Positions 11,566-22,205 of a DNA stretch of 64,000 nt are shown one piece after another. The DNA is taken from NCBI RefSeq assembly GCF_026745355.1, contig NC_079208.1, positions 58,204,892-58,268,891 of the forward strand, given 5' to 3'. The DNA comes from Beta vulgaris subsp. vulgaris (Eukaryota > Streptophyta > Magnoliopsida > Caryophyllales > Amaranthaceae). The position numbers and the translations under genes were made by a program. Position 1 is the first letter of the stretch; each line of letters begins with the position of its first letter. Below the pieces are notes generated by a model that had not been told where the DNA came from, did not search any database, and was given only the letters and a program-made list of their open reading frames with translations.

Positions 11566-11870
11566 ACTATGTATGATTAATTTAATTTTGTCTACTATGT
11601 ATAAAAACATGATATGATTTATGAGGATAAATGAACGAGGGATATCTGAAGTATATTTATAATTTTTTTGGAAGGTTTTTAGAGTTCGAGTAGGATTAGG
11701 CATTGTTTGATTCAATATTTCTTTATTTCTTGATAAGAGAAGACTTGAGCCACAAGAATTATAATTAGCAAATAGTTGCTCTCTTTTTATTGATTAGCAT
11801 TAATCAATGTTCGAAATTATGTAGAATTAGAATCAAGATCTTCTTCTTGATGGCAAACAAGTGTAACAGA

Positions 11871-12055
11871 GATTGATTGAGTGACCTTAAGGATTGTCAA
11901 CCCTCTTATTATTGAATTTTCATTGGTTAAGAATACGTTAAAACATTATTTTTATATCTCTTTTCTTCTCATTTATTACATACATATCAATAATTTATTC
12001 TAATGTGTTTAAGAGGCCAAAGAGGGTTGACAATCCTAAGGGTTACTCAAACATT
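11871..12055. mobile_element. Short inverted-repeat MITE, copy 2
   Basis: Second copy of the 2122-2295 element, with ends GATTGAGTGACCTTAAGG and CCTAAGGGTTACTCAAAC. It sits between the two RING genes and is absent from the matching place in the duplicated unit, so it inserted after or outside the duplicated block. Confidence 0.6.
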
Positions 12056-12702
12056 TTCCCAAGTGTAACACTTTCTTTTACGCGGTTGACAATGATTATT
12101 GATATCTCTAATTTAGTTATAAATAGAAGTTGCATAAATTTTTAATTTGATGTTTTCAAAATACACTTTGGAACCAAGATACAAATTTCCGAATAATGAT
12201 GAATTTAACGTTCTACTTTTGGCTAGTCTTTAAAGTGCACAACCTAAACTTTCATGCCTCAATTCAAAAATTAAGTATGAAAGTAGATAAAACTTATACC
12301 GATAAAAAAAATAATAAGAATTGGAGAATTTGATTCAAGATAAACTAATCAAAAGTATTGTTAAGTAAGGTAAATTTATTATGAAATTGCAAAAAAAAAA
12401 AGCTCAACCTTGAACAAAAATACTAAAGAAATAAAAGGGATAAGAGTATATATTAGGTCAATTATAATTCCAAACACGCTAATTTAAGTAATTCTTTCTT
12501 GACATCGAACCTCAATCATAAGAGATATAGAAAAAGGGTGAAAGGAAAAAAAGAAGGAATAATAATATAACAACAAAAAGTAAATAATTACAATAATGAT
12601 TTGACAGTATACTCCTATAATTCTTAACAAAGCTCTATTAACTAGTCAAAATTTAACCTAAGATAGGTAATCAACATGCATATACACTTAATTTGATTGC
12701 CT

Positions 12703-13164
12703 TCATCGTAAAATCGTGCGACAAAGAGGGCACCTTCTATGTCTCATCAGCCATCCATCAATACAAAAACTGTGAAACTTATGCCCACATAGCTCCAAAA
12801 CCCTAACATCATCACTACTATTATTGTTATTCTCATTATCATCACTACTATTATTGTTATTCTCATTATCATCACCTTCGACGTTCGATTTTCCGGTGTC
12901 GAAACTCTCCAAACATATGACACAATCAATGCAATTCCGAGTAACTTGCTCAATTTTCTCCATGTCTAACACGAGTACGTTCGTATCATGTTCGAGGTTT
13001 GTCGACCCACGTTGGGACTCCCCTGGACCATTATTGACATGCCGTGGAATAGAAATTGGAATTGAGGGTGATGATTCTCTATAATCAGGGAGACAGAAAA
13101 TTAGCAAACAATAACCTAATGCAAAGAAAAGGAGCATGAGGTTATAAATCAGATAAAAATCCAT
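12703..13164 (-). CDS. ATL-like RING-H2 finger protein (paralogue B) with expanded loop
   Basis: Single-exon protein of 153 residues. Residues 5-25 form a membrane segment (LIYNLMLLFFALGYCLLIF). The RING-H2 ligands Cys81, Cys84, Cys126, His128, His131, Cys134, Cys145, Cys148 are all present, ending RCPLCRTIL. The loop between ligands 2 and 3 is 41 residues and contains two identical DDNENNNNSS units. They are encoded by a perfect 30-bp tandem duplication at 12811-12840 and 12841-12870. The segment VLDMEKIEQVTRNC immediately before the RING matches paralogue A. Likely a membrane-bound E3 ubiquitin ligase; partner unknown. The start is supported by alignment with paralogue A. Confidence 0.8.
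   Translation of the reverse strand: MDFYLIYNLMLLFFALGYCLLIFCLPDYRESSPSIPISIPRHVNNGPGESQRGSTNLEHDTNVLVLDMEKIEQVTRNCIDCVICLESFDTGKSNVEGDDNENNNNSSDDNENNNNSSDDVRVLELCGHKFHSFCIDGWLMRHRRCPLCRTILR
12811..12870. repeat. Perfect 2 x 30-bp tandem repeat inside a coding region
   Basis: Positions 12811-12840 and 12841-12870 are identical. The length is a multiple of three, so paralogue B gains ten residues without a frameshift. Confidence 0.95.
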
Positions 13165-13399
13165 ACTATGATTAATTTTGTCCGCTTAACATATGATTTA
13201 TGAAAATAAGTCAACAAGGGATATATGACGCATATATATATATATAAGCAATCACAAATCTTTTTTTGAAGGTTTTTGGAGTGGTAAGATAAGGACTTGC
13301 TCAGTTTGTTATTTATCCTTTAGAGTCCTAATAAAACTATACAAGGTAGAGTTGTATCTAGAATTTTTTTCGCTTTACCAATTTTCTAAAAACAAAAAA

Positions 13400-13560
13400 T
13401 TGTTTTTTATATTTGCTTTTACTCCAAATGTGCACACAAGTGACAAGTCATGTCAATTAACAAAAGTAAAATTAATTAGCTTGCAACAAGATTTGAACCC
13501 ATGACCTTATGCAATTATATATGACACAATTACCATCTCAACCAACTTTTGATCATGTTT
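13400..13560 (-). mobile_element. tRNA-derived SINE-like repeat
   Basis: Read on the minus strand from about 13560: TTGGTTGAGATGGTAATTG resembles a pol III box A, and about 35 nt later GGTCATGGGTTCAAATCTTG contains a box B. Box spacing is right for a tRNA-derived SINE head. The tail and TSD were not resolved. Confidence 0.5.
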
Positions 13561-13609
13561 TAATTCAAATTATTATATTTATACATTTTAAATATTGAGT
13601 TTTCCTTAA

Positions 13610-13870
13610 TACTCCCTCTGTTTTTTTATCATTCTCACTTTTCTGTGCGCGTCTTTCAATGCACATTTTAAAACTTAAATATCTTTCATTATATATTAGT
13701 AAAAATTATAACGATTGAATATTAATAAAGTACTAATTGAGACGAATCAAACAAGATCCCACATGACTATGTTTTTTCTTATAAATTGAGAACATTTGAG
13801 AAGATTCTCTCTATGCATGAATAGTGTCAAGATTCTAAGTGAGAAAGATAAAAAAAAAACAGAGGGATTA
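13610..13870. mobile_element. Stowaway-like MITE (261 bp)
   Basis: Left end ACTCCCTCTGTTTTTTTATC and right end GATAAAAAAAAAACAGAGGG. The interior carries the GACGAATCAAACAAGATCCC core on this strand. Related by sequence to 14134-14367. Confidence 0.7.
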
Positions 13871-14133
13871 TATATTAATGGGAATGAAAAAAAATGTATA
13901 TCAAATTTGTAAAAACAGTACCAAACCCGGAGCAATGCTCAGGCCCAAATACCAGTTATTTTTTAAAATATGTACAACTAGGATTCAAGAGCTCCTACTT
14001 CATGGGCGATCTATGGAAGGCCAATTATTTTGTCGAACTTTTGTAAATATTCGTTGATCATATGCAGTACTAATCGTTAGAAATATGTATAGATATAATT
14101 GTAAGTAATTGGATAAACGAACTTTCAAGCAAG

Positions 14134-14367
14134 TACCTCTATTTTTTTTTTTTTATCATTCTCACTTTTCTAGTACGCATCTCACAATATAAATTTTTAC
14201 ACTTAAATATCTTTTATTATATATATTAATAAAAAAAAATATTAATTGAGATGAACCAAACAAGACTCGTGACTATATTTTTTTCTTATAAATTGAGAAG
14301 ATTATCTCCAAATATGAATAGTGTCAGAATTCCGAGTGAAAAAAATAAAATAAAAATAGAAAAAGTA
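14134..14367. mobile_element. Stowaway-like MITE (234 bp)
   Basis: Shares TATCATTCTCACTTTTCT, GAGATGAACCAAACAAGA and the GAATAGTGTCA segment with the element at 13610-13870. The two are diverged family members. The ends are more degraded here. Confidence 0.6.
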
Positions 14368-14748
14368 TTAGATAAGTTTTCCTATAAGTTATTTATCGAC
14401 TCACTAACTAAAAACTAAAAACTAAAAACTGCAAGGCCTCCGTAATAACTAAGGACAACATACAATTGATTTAAAAAGCTCCTACTGTCAACTGTGTTTC
14501 ATGAACTACAAATTGGTAATCAAGGCTACAAAAATTGGGAGTATCTTAATGAGTTATAGATTCAGTAGATCTGAAAAATGGAGTTGAATAATAGCAAAAA
14601 AAAAATGTTGTTCCCTTAACGTCCAAATCAATGTAATATTCATTGCATTGGTTTTAAGGAGAACATTGGATCTAGCTTCCCAAAAGCATTCGCACGAAAT
14701 TACATAAATTCGTGCGATAAGGATGTGAAGCCACACAATTTCTGGTAA

Positions 14749-15008
14749 TACTCCATCCGTCCCAAAATATAGTTTTTGTCTCTATTTTGGGAGTTAAATG
14801 TTAAAAATTTTGACCAAATATTCTTACTAATATATACAAAAAAACATATTCATGAGGAATCTTGTTAGATTCGTCTCAATGTGTAAATTCGTAATATTAA
14901 CTTTTTATATTTTTTTCTAATAAGAAATAGAAGATATATTAGGTCAAAAGTAAGTCTTGGAGACTATGCAAAATAAAACAAAAACTATATTTTAGAACGG
15001 AGGGAGTA
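14749..15008. mobile_element. Stowaway-like MITE (260 bp)
   Basis: Left end ACTCCATCCGTCCCAAAATA; right end TATTTTAGAACGGAGGGAG, flanked by TA. The interior has AATCTTGTTAGATTCGTCTC. It is the same subfamily as 59309-59568. Confidence 0.75.
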
Positions 15009-15349
15009 TAAAATTGTCAGAGGCACAAAATTTCACTGAAATTCATACCCATTGATCAAATGCAAAGAATAATTTGATCTTAAATCGGATTTGATGATTG
15101 GCACAAGTTTGGCACCACATAACAATTTCTTGCTTTGTTCCCAGCCCTACTAGCTTTAGTATAGGGCTCATTGTCCAAGCATGGCCTGTGCCATTCACTT
15201 GCCATCTACCACTATAAAGAAGGTGGTATAAAGAATAAAAGAATTGATATCATATACATTAACATAAGATTCTAATTTTAAATAAGTGGATATAAATTTA
15301 TTACTATTATTAAGCTTCTTTATTTCTTTTCACCAAGTAGTACTTGATC

Positions 15350-15430
15350 ACGAGATAGGAAGCTAGAGTAGTTGGCTAGCGCTCGACTTCCCGCTGGTAA
15401 GGTAGGGGTCAAACCTCATTAAACTCTTTT
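15350..15430 (+). mobile_element. tRNA-derived SINE-like fragment
   Basis: GAGTAGTTGGCTAGCGCTCG matches a box A and AGGTAGGGGTCAAACCTCA a box B, about 30 nt apart. This is the arrangement of a tRNA-related pol III promoter. The body is not defined. Confidence 0.45.
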
Positions 15431-15627
15431 AGTATGGAGTACTTCAGAAGAGTGGAAACTCAAATTTGTACAAGACCACTAATCATAGTAAAAAAAAAAA
15501 AACATAGTATAGATTCCCCTCATACCGTAAATCTTTTACCAGCCATTATTAATGAGGACTGCAAGTCTGCAATTCAGGAAATAAAGTTTGAACATACTAG
15601 CTGTGTAAGTAAAGATACATAGTAGTA

Positions 15628-15722
15628 TACTTCCTCCGTTCCATAATAAGTGAAACACTTCTCTAAAAAAGCTCTCACATAAAAGAGAGAAGTGTTTAAC
15701 TTATTATGGAACGGAAAAAGTA
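15628..15722. mobile_element. Palindromic Stowaway-like MITE (95 bp)
   Basis: TA-flanked. CTTCCTCCGTTCCATAATAA at the left is matched by TTATTATGGAACGGAAAAAG at the right, and the hairpin continues inward (GTGAAACACTTCTCT / AGAGAAGTGTTTAAC). Inserted just 3' of the PPR gene. Confidence 0.75.
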
Positions 15723-15839
15723 TTCTAGACGAAAATAACAATTGTGACTAATTAGATAGGAACCAACCTGTATACTTCTATTATCAACTTATCAATTAAT
15801 TTTATGAGTACAAAAAATTTTACGAATCACAGATTCCTG

Positions 15840-18118
15840 TCAAGTCTTAAATTGTTCAACAAGCTTAACCAAGCTATAGGTCTCAGCATCCGGCCTAGCC
15901 CCTCCAAGAATCATTCTCCTTAGAAGATTGGGATTATACACCTTCGCCCGAACATAAGCTTTAATTAAAGAATTGTACACAAATGTATACCTAGTATAGT
16001 TTGCTTTCTTAAGCTCTTCAAACAGATTCTCAGCATTCCCTATATCTCCATTCTCTGCAAAAATCTCAAGAATTGACAGTGTAGTCTCCAACCACGGGGT
16101 TGATTTTTTCACCTTGCTACTTGTAATTTGCTTCGACCCCATTTCAATTGTCTTCAATGCTTCCTTAGTCAATCCGGCTTTTAAGCAGCCTAAAGTGAGA
16201 TGTCTATATGTTATCCCATTAGGTTTACATCCACTAATCTTCATCTCTCTAAATAGACCTGAGACCTTATCAATAAGTCCGTTCTTACAATAAACAGATA
16301 TAATGGAGTTATACTGCTCGGTAGATTTCAAACCAATTTTGGACTTCATTTCTTCCCATAGTTCCTCAGCGCGATTCAGCTGTCCAATTCTACCAAATGC
16401 CTCAATTACCAGCATAAAACTCTTTGACCTAACATGAGGGAAACCTTGTACAATGCTCCAGATCCGATCTACCTCCTTTGACTTTCCCAAGTATCCATAC
16501 ATAATGATAAGAACATCATAAGTTGACCAATTACTGCCTGTTTTAGCCTTTTCAACAGCCTCCACATATGTCTCACACCCACAATACAACCTTGCAACTG
16601 CATGTGCAGTTGCTAGAATGCAATACGTAACTTCATTAGGTTCAACATTTGCCCGGTTCATATCCCCGACAACTTTCATTAGTCCTTCTATGCTATGATC
16701 ATTAGCTTCTATCTTCAAGAGAATGTTGAAAGTTGAGACATGAGGGGAAACCTTATCAGCCCTCATTTGCGCAAGAATTTTGGGAATCATTTTTCTACGG
16801 CTAGGTGAAGAATGAAGAACGATGAGGCGGTTGAAGACCAAGTAAGAGATTGGATGTCCTAATTCTCTCATTTTCTTCATATACTCTAACGAAACCCTTA
16901 TTACTCCTTTATCCAAGCACGCAATTACAAGATTATTGTAGAGCAAATCATTTTGAAACTCGACAGGAACATTAGTAAACAGTCTCTCACCATTTGATAT
17001 ACCATGAAGTTTAATGGTGAACTCCAGCAGATACGAATAATCCAACTCCTTTGGCTTATATGGCTTCTCTCTAATCACCCACTCCATGACCTATTAAACC
17101 CATAAGAAAACTCACATCAACCATAGTAATCACTGCTACAATACGTTTCTAATTAGCAGCAATAATCAAACACACAAAAATCGGCAACTCAGTACAAACG
17201 AGACTTATGCTCCTAAGCCAGACCTCTGCAGATATAAGTTCAACAACTGCTCTTTTTCCCTATAAACAACTCAGCTTCAGAAAAGAAGCAAACAGACAAC
17301 ATAACCAACAAGAAAACATCCTTCTCTCCTACAATCCTGAAATCATGGTATATAAAACCTAAGAATGAGTGACTTGACATCTATGTAGCCCGGAAACAGC
17401 TGTAATTCTGCAAATGGAAACCTATGTTTTACCATTTCCGGGCTTCACTAGCACGTACACACTTCATTTTATTATGGAACAATCACAAACACTTCTTTGA
17501 TTACATATCTACTAGCAGAAATTCAATGCGTAATCTCAGCATTCACAAAATCACAATGTGTATTCCTGATTCCTGAATAATCTCAATTTTCAATCATTCA
17601 ACTATTTCATTTTACCAAGTTCAATGTTAGCCAGATTAGTCAACATTTATATGTTTCGATGCATAATTCATTCAACCACTTTAACAATTGTAAATCACAT
17701 AGCATAATACATACAACAACAAAACCAAACATTAAATCAAAATAACCCAATTAAAGATTCCAAGAAAAAGAATAGAAAATACCTCAAGAGCACGTTTATT
17801 CAGCATAAGCTTCCTTAAACGATTAATAGCATGAAAAATATCACCCCTATGAACAGCAAATCCTTCACCCATCCATCTCTGAAACACATACCCAATTGGT
17901 TCTCCTCTTGGTAGCTTCTCTATCCTTAAAGATAACACCTTTGGTGCTTCTCCGCCATTAAAGCTCGAGTTTTCCAAACCCATTTCAATTTGATCACTGA
18001 TTTTGTGAGTACAGAATGTAAATGTTGTTGCTTTGTAGCTCGTTTTTAGAGGCACGCCAAGTGTTCGACGAAATGCCGCAAAGAGAGGGCGCCCTAAGGC
18101 AAGGGCTATTTCTCTCAT
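15840..18118 (-). CDS. P-class pentatricopeptide-repeat protein, probably mitochondrial
   Basis: Exon 1 is 17783-18118 and exon 2 15840-17090, joined in phase 0 across a GT-AG intron (17091-17782) to give 528 residues. The N-terminus ([20 protein letters not shown]) is Arg-rich and nearly free of acidic residues, as in mitochondrial targeting peptides. The stretch around the junction (LMLNKRALE, then [20 protein letters not shown]) is typical of the plant mitochondrial PPR subgroup that includes At1g07590 and At4g21705; I recall this from the family and did not search it. About ten degenerate 35-residue repeats follow, e.g. [20 protein letters not shown] and [20 protein letters not shown]. 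There is no E, DYW or SMR domain. PPR proteins bind organellar RNA; the target is unknown. Confidence 0.88.
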
Positions 18119-18505
18119 AGTTTTTTGATGTGAGTTTAACCCAGTTCATTGGAGAAGAAGATTAATGGAATTTCTACAGAAATTTGATCCAACAACAGCT
18201 GTATTCTTCTCCTTCTTTCTTTGTTTCGCGCACTCTGTAACGCCAGAAAACATGAAATGAAAATGAATCAGTGAACTAAATTCTTGAGATAAAGGTAGAG
18301 TTTTTTATGTGGAGTACCTAGGTAAAGTTCCCATTTCTTGTGATTCTGTAAAAAAAAAAAAGGCATGGATCTAAGGATGAGAAGCCTAGCATGTAGCAAG
18401 GTCAAATTTCTTAGGTCCAGGACCAGGCCCAGGCCCAAAGGCTATCATATCCATATGAGTAGGTAACCTAGGTTTTTTTTTTACCGATAAGAAACTAGGT
18501 TGGTT

Positions 18506-18730
18506 TTGTAAGAGACTGTCTATTAAAATTTAAAAGTAGGCGCGACCCAAGTCTAATATTAAGAAGAGAATGGAGCATCTTTATTAATAGAGTGACTACT
18601 TTAATATATTTAAGACCATTTTAATCTATTTAGTGACCAGTTTAATCTATTCATCAATAACATTCTTACTCAATAAGTGATTGATTTAATCCATTTAGTA
18701 ACTAGTTCAATCCTCCGTAAGACGGTCAAA
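18506..18730. mobile_element. MITE-like repeat of the AGAGAC(T/C)GTCT family, copy 1
   Basis: Starts TTGTAAGAGACTGTCTATT and ends CCGTAAGACGGTC. The interior shares AGTGAC(C)AGTTTAATC and ATTTAGTGACTAG words with 54510-54678. Confidence 0.45.
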
Positions 18731-19125
18731 CTATTTTTATATATTGTTTGTTTTGATTCGAGATTCAAAGGAAAACAAAAGGAAAGAGAAGAGAATGGAC
18801 GACTAGGATAATACAAGATACCTAGAAATAGTATTAGGTTAGGGAGAAATGGAATCGACTTATTAGGACTTAGGAGAATATAGGCTTGGATTGTCTAATT
18901 TAATATTAAAATTAGACGTCTATTACAATAATTTGTGATGATTTAATTGAATCGATTGATAACTATCTAGTATTGATGCTAAGGTTATAATAGAGGTTAT
19001 AAGATTAAGACTTGGAATTACCATACAACTTCTTTTTAAAGATGTATAAGGGTAAGTTTGATTTTATGTCATTTTCTAAGGTGATAATGCGTAGTGTTTA
19101 CCATAAACTCTAATAATAGTAAGTT

Positions 19126-19455
19126 GCACGGACACGGGACACTGACACGGACATGGGGACACGTAGACACGGGGAAACACAAATTCTAAAAGTGAAAAAA
19201 CGCGGGGGAAACGTTAGAGAACACGATATTTTGCAGTTTTGATAGTAGTTTAGGCTATATTTTGAGAGATTTAGGGATATTGAAAGGAAAAAGTAAGGTT
19301 GAGAGGGAAAACATTTCTTCTAGTAACAAAAAACTACGTCGGTGTCGTTTCAATTCACTATTTATCTTCAAAAGAAAATTCAGAGTGTCTGAAAGTGTCA
19401 GAAACGTTTAAAGTGTCAGATTTGCGACACGTTAACCTGTAGAGAGTGTCCGTGC
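19126..19455. mobile_element. Inverted-repeat element with GCACGGACAC ends
   Basis: About 330 bp bounded by GCACGGACACGGGACAC on the left and GAGTGTCCGTGC on the right. The left arm repeats GACACGG several times. Degenerate 8-bp duplications cannot be confirmed, so the superfamily is open. Confidence 0.5.
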
Positions 19456-20601
19456 ATCAGAATTACTATCCTCTATCTATAATGAGAAAGGAAAGGGAGA
19501 TTACATCATTTTTTTTCCATATATTTCTATGTCAAACTCTCTGGATTAAAGTTTATAAACCTTTTTGGATGGATAACTGACCAATAAGGTGTATGAGTGT
19601 ATCCTGATTCCTGAGCATTTGAAATTATCCTCTTGTGATATTTTGTTGGCAATTTCCATCAACTTATTTATAAAAGAATAATTTGAATACATGTAAAGTA
19701 AGTAACGATTACATATTTCTATACTAAAATGAATCTGTGTGACCGAATTGCCAAAATTCGGTTTTTGAAAGAAAAGTATGACCATAAAACAAATAGCGTT
19801 ATTTAACAAATTAATACTATGAAAGATCCAATTTTATATAACAATAAATTTCGCTTGATATAACTTTTAATTGATGGTTGTAATTTATAAGGTTCCGAAC
19901 CATATATGTGACTCTTATTCCTTGTGACTTGAGAGTAGTTGAGGTTAGGATTTCCTAATTTCCTTTCTTGTACTATCTTAAAAAAAAGATTGTAACTCAT
20001 TTTTATCATTGAGATGTCAGAAAAAAATTATAAGGCTTCCACACAATCCAATTGTATTGTTAAGCTGTAAATTTAGTCCCTCGTTAAGAGTTCAATCAAC
20101 AAAAAGATGATTCTTTTATATTTTTGCTAATAATAGTAGTAGTCAAGTTAAAGGGGAAAAGCAACATGTTTTTGTTGATCACTCAAACAATAGAAGTTTC
20201 ATAGAGCCAGGCCAATAATTGAGAACCAGATACAGGATTTGATCTCTTCACCGAGATAAAGATAGAATAATCAGAAACAATAAAGTATTTAACCAAACTT
20301 TTTTGACCTTTCTATTGTATTATTACAAAAAGGATTTTCGAAGAAAAGAGATATTTTTACCTAGAACAAGCAGAATAACACAACTTTTAGCCAAATCTTT
20401 CTTTCAATTAAACAAACTGTAGTAGTATTACAGAGTCACAATACACAATCACTCAGGCCATGAAACATCTACAAATTTAGATGAACTAAATTTCAAAATG
20501 CCATGACCCTTTTATTCAGCTGAGAACACAGTCATATTAGACAGTAATTAAAGCAAGCCACACATAGTATTCATTCATGATACAGGACTGCAAGTGCGAG
20601 T

Positions 20602-21492
20602 TTAATCACAAGTGCATGGATCACAGCTGCAGTCGTCTCCACAGCCGCACTCGGTCCTCGAGTACATCCTGCAAAACAAATATGCATTATGTTCATCATA
20701 TTATTCTTGCAAACACCGTATTTTTCTTGGGCAAAATCTATTCTTTTGAGAAGAGCATCACTATCTGATAAAATATAGATCTATTCTTGGGGACTCAACC
20801 ATCAGCTTAAGCTTTTAGTTGAGAGTGCGTGATAGAATATAGATCTAGATCTATTCCTGGAGCCTCAACCATCCGCTTAAGCTTTTGGTTGAGTTGGTCT
20901 TTTGACACTATCTGAAATACACAACTTATCATAATCATGTGGGTAATCAAATTATACAAAGCAGCAAAACCTATGTAATTTTGTTAGTCTGTTTTATGCA
21001 GTCTTAATATATGTCTACTTATAAAGCAATCAAGTTAGAGCCTTAGAGAGTTAGAGGACCTTATGTTTCCAATTAAATTTTAATCAGCAAAAATCAGTCT
21101 CAATCAAAACATATAAGGTGAAAATGAACAGTCTTAAACTGATATATACTGATTAAAAACTTCATTTAGCTGATTATTCAAGCATATTGTTGCCAATTAA
21201 AACAGATCTGTAGTGATTCAAACTGCTATATGGTGATTCTCCCGTGTTTATTAGTGAATTTTATTGATCAAACCTCATTTATATTGATCAAAACTGATGT
21301 TTTCTGAATATGATTCTTTCAAGTTGAATTGAAGAGGCACATAAGTAGTAACTAATATTATCATCACTATAAACTTGTGGCATAATGAACTTGTAAAATT
21401 TCAATCATCACAAGTAAATAATATTACCTGTTGCAGTTGCAGTCGTCGCCGCAGCTGCAGTTGTCGCCACAGGAACAGGTTCTTGGGGCCAT
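20602..21492 (-). CDS. Plant metallothionein, type-1-like, 43 residues
   Basis: Exon 1 is 21428-21492 (65 nt) and exon 2 20602-20668 (67 nt). The 759-bp intron starts GTAATATT and ends TTTTGCAG, and splits an Arg codon in the linker. The product is MAPRTCSCGDNCSCGDDCNC, the linker NRMYSRTE, then CGCGDDCSCDPCTCD. Twelve cysteines fall in two clusters of six, mostly Cys-X-Cys (6/8, 12/14, 18/20 and 29/31, 35/37, 40/42). The two clusters and the linker intron are typical of plant type 1 metallothioneins. The very short linker resembles Brassicaceae MT1 rather than the roughly 40-residue linker of other type 1 proteins. It would chelate Cu/Zn in the cytosol. Exons are too short to be found as open frames. 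Asp/Gly replace the usual Lys/Gly context. Confidence 0.85.
20780..20905. repeat. Imperfect tandem duplication in the metallothionein intron
   Basis: Two copies of a roughly 65-bp segment (ATAGATCTATTC ... CTCAACCATC(A/C)GCTTAAGC) lie in the intron. Each carries an internal partial palindrome (CTCAACCA ... TGGTTGAG). Confidence 0.55.
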
Positions 21493-21606
21493 CTTCTTTG
21501 TCAAAAGGTGCAGATAATTAAGTTTTGGAAGAGAGGTTTGTAAGAGAATGATTTAAGAGTACTGGAGTTTGTAGGTAGATGATCCAGAATGATGAATAGT
21601 CATACC

Positions 21607-21614
21607 TATTTATA
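21607..21614 (-). promoter_or_regulatory. TATA box of the metallothionein gene
   Basis: TATAAATA on the minus strand, 115 bp before the ATG at 21492. This gives a 5' UTR of roughly 80-90 nt. Confidence 0.6.
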
Positions 21615-21844
21615 GAATGTATGAGGCATCATAGGAAGTTTTCAATCATACACGTTTAAGAATCTTGGCTACTTTTCTTACCATGTCAATTGAATCACAA
21701 CATTTCACACATCACTTTCTGCACCAACAAAAAAAGGGCGGCAGAGCTGAAAAATTCTTACAAGATTAGACTTTCTTGTCGTACACGTTGCTCGCCATAT
21801 ATGTTTCTTAGCATATGGTAGTACTACTTTCTAGGTTCGTATAT

Positions 21845-22133
21845 ATGTGCAACACTGTGTAATGATAAACATCTAACTGGTAGATACATTTAACAAAATT
21901 TGTATAAATAATAAAACCTAATTTTGTATATAAAAAATACGGTTTTTTTCACCAGGTACCCCTGAGGTTTCACGAAATGCATCAGGTACTCCTGAGGTCT
22001 TTGTAAAGTAGTAAGGTAAGGAGAAAACAACTAAAACAATATTTGTTATATACACAAATATTATTTGTTGCACAAAAAATTGTGTTAAATATTTTACCGG
22101 TTAGATGTTTATTATTGCTCATGCAACACTTGC
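21845..22133. mobile_element. Inverted-repeat element with a nested MULE-end fragment
   Basis: The outer arms (about 21845-21925 and 22045-22133) are inverted copies: GTGCAACACTGTGTAATGAT with AAACATCTAACTGGTA on the left, matching TACCGGTTAGATGTTT and CATGCAACACTTGC on the right. Between them, 21940-22020 matches the terminal repeat of the MULE at 30686-31757 (CGGTTTTTTTCACCAGGTAC). Confidence 0.5.
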
Positions 22134-22205
22134 TTTTACACTGTCACTAATGCACGCTTTTGACTATTAATATCTCTGTAGTGTAACGACAGCTACTTGT
22201 TCCTC

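Larger units (their letters stand above)
18119..20601. other. PPR promoter side and spacer, repeats only
   Basis: The first 200 bp upstream of 18118 should hold the PPR promoter, but I see no convincing TATA box. Beyond it lie a MITE-like repeat (18506-18730) and an inverted-repeat element (19126-19455). Two minus-strand open frames at 19546-20009 have no recognisable motif. The stretch 20010-20601 contains the likely 3' UTR of the metallothionein gene. Confidence 0.5.

Noticed and set aside
11566..11715. N-terminal 50-residue extension of RING paralogue A
   Set aside because: The paralogue has no equivalent, and the conserved start context is at the ATG at 11565.
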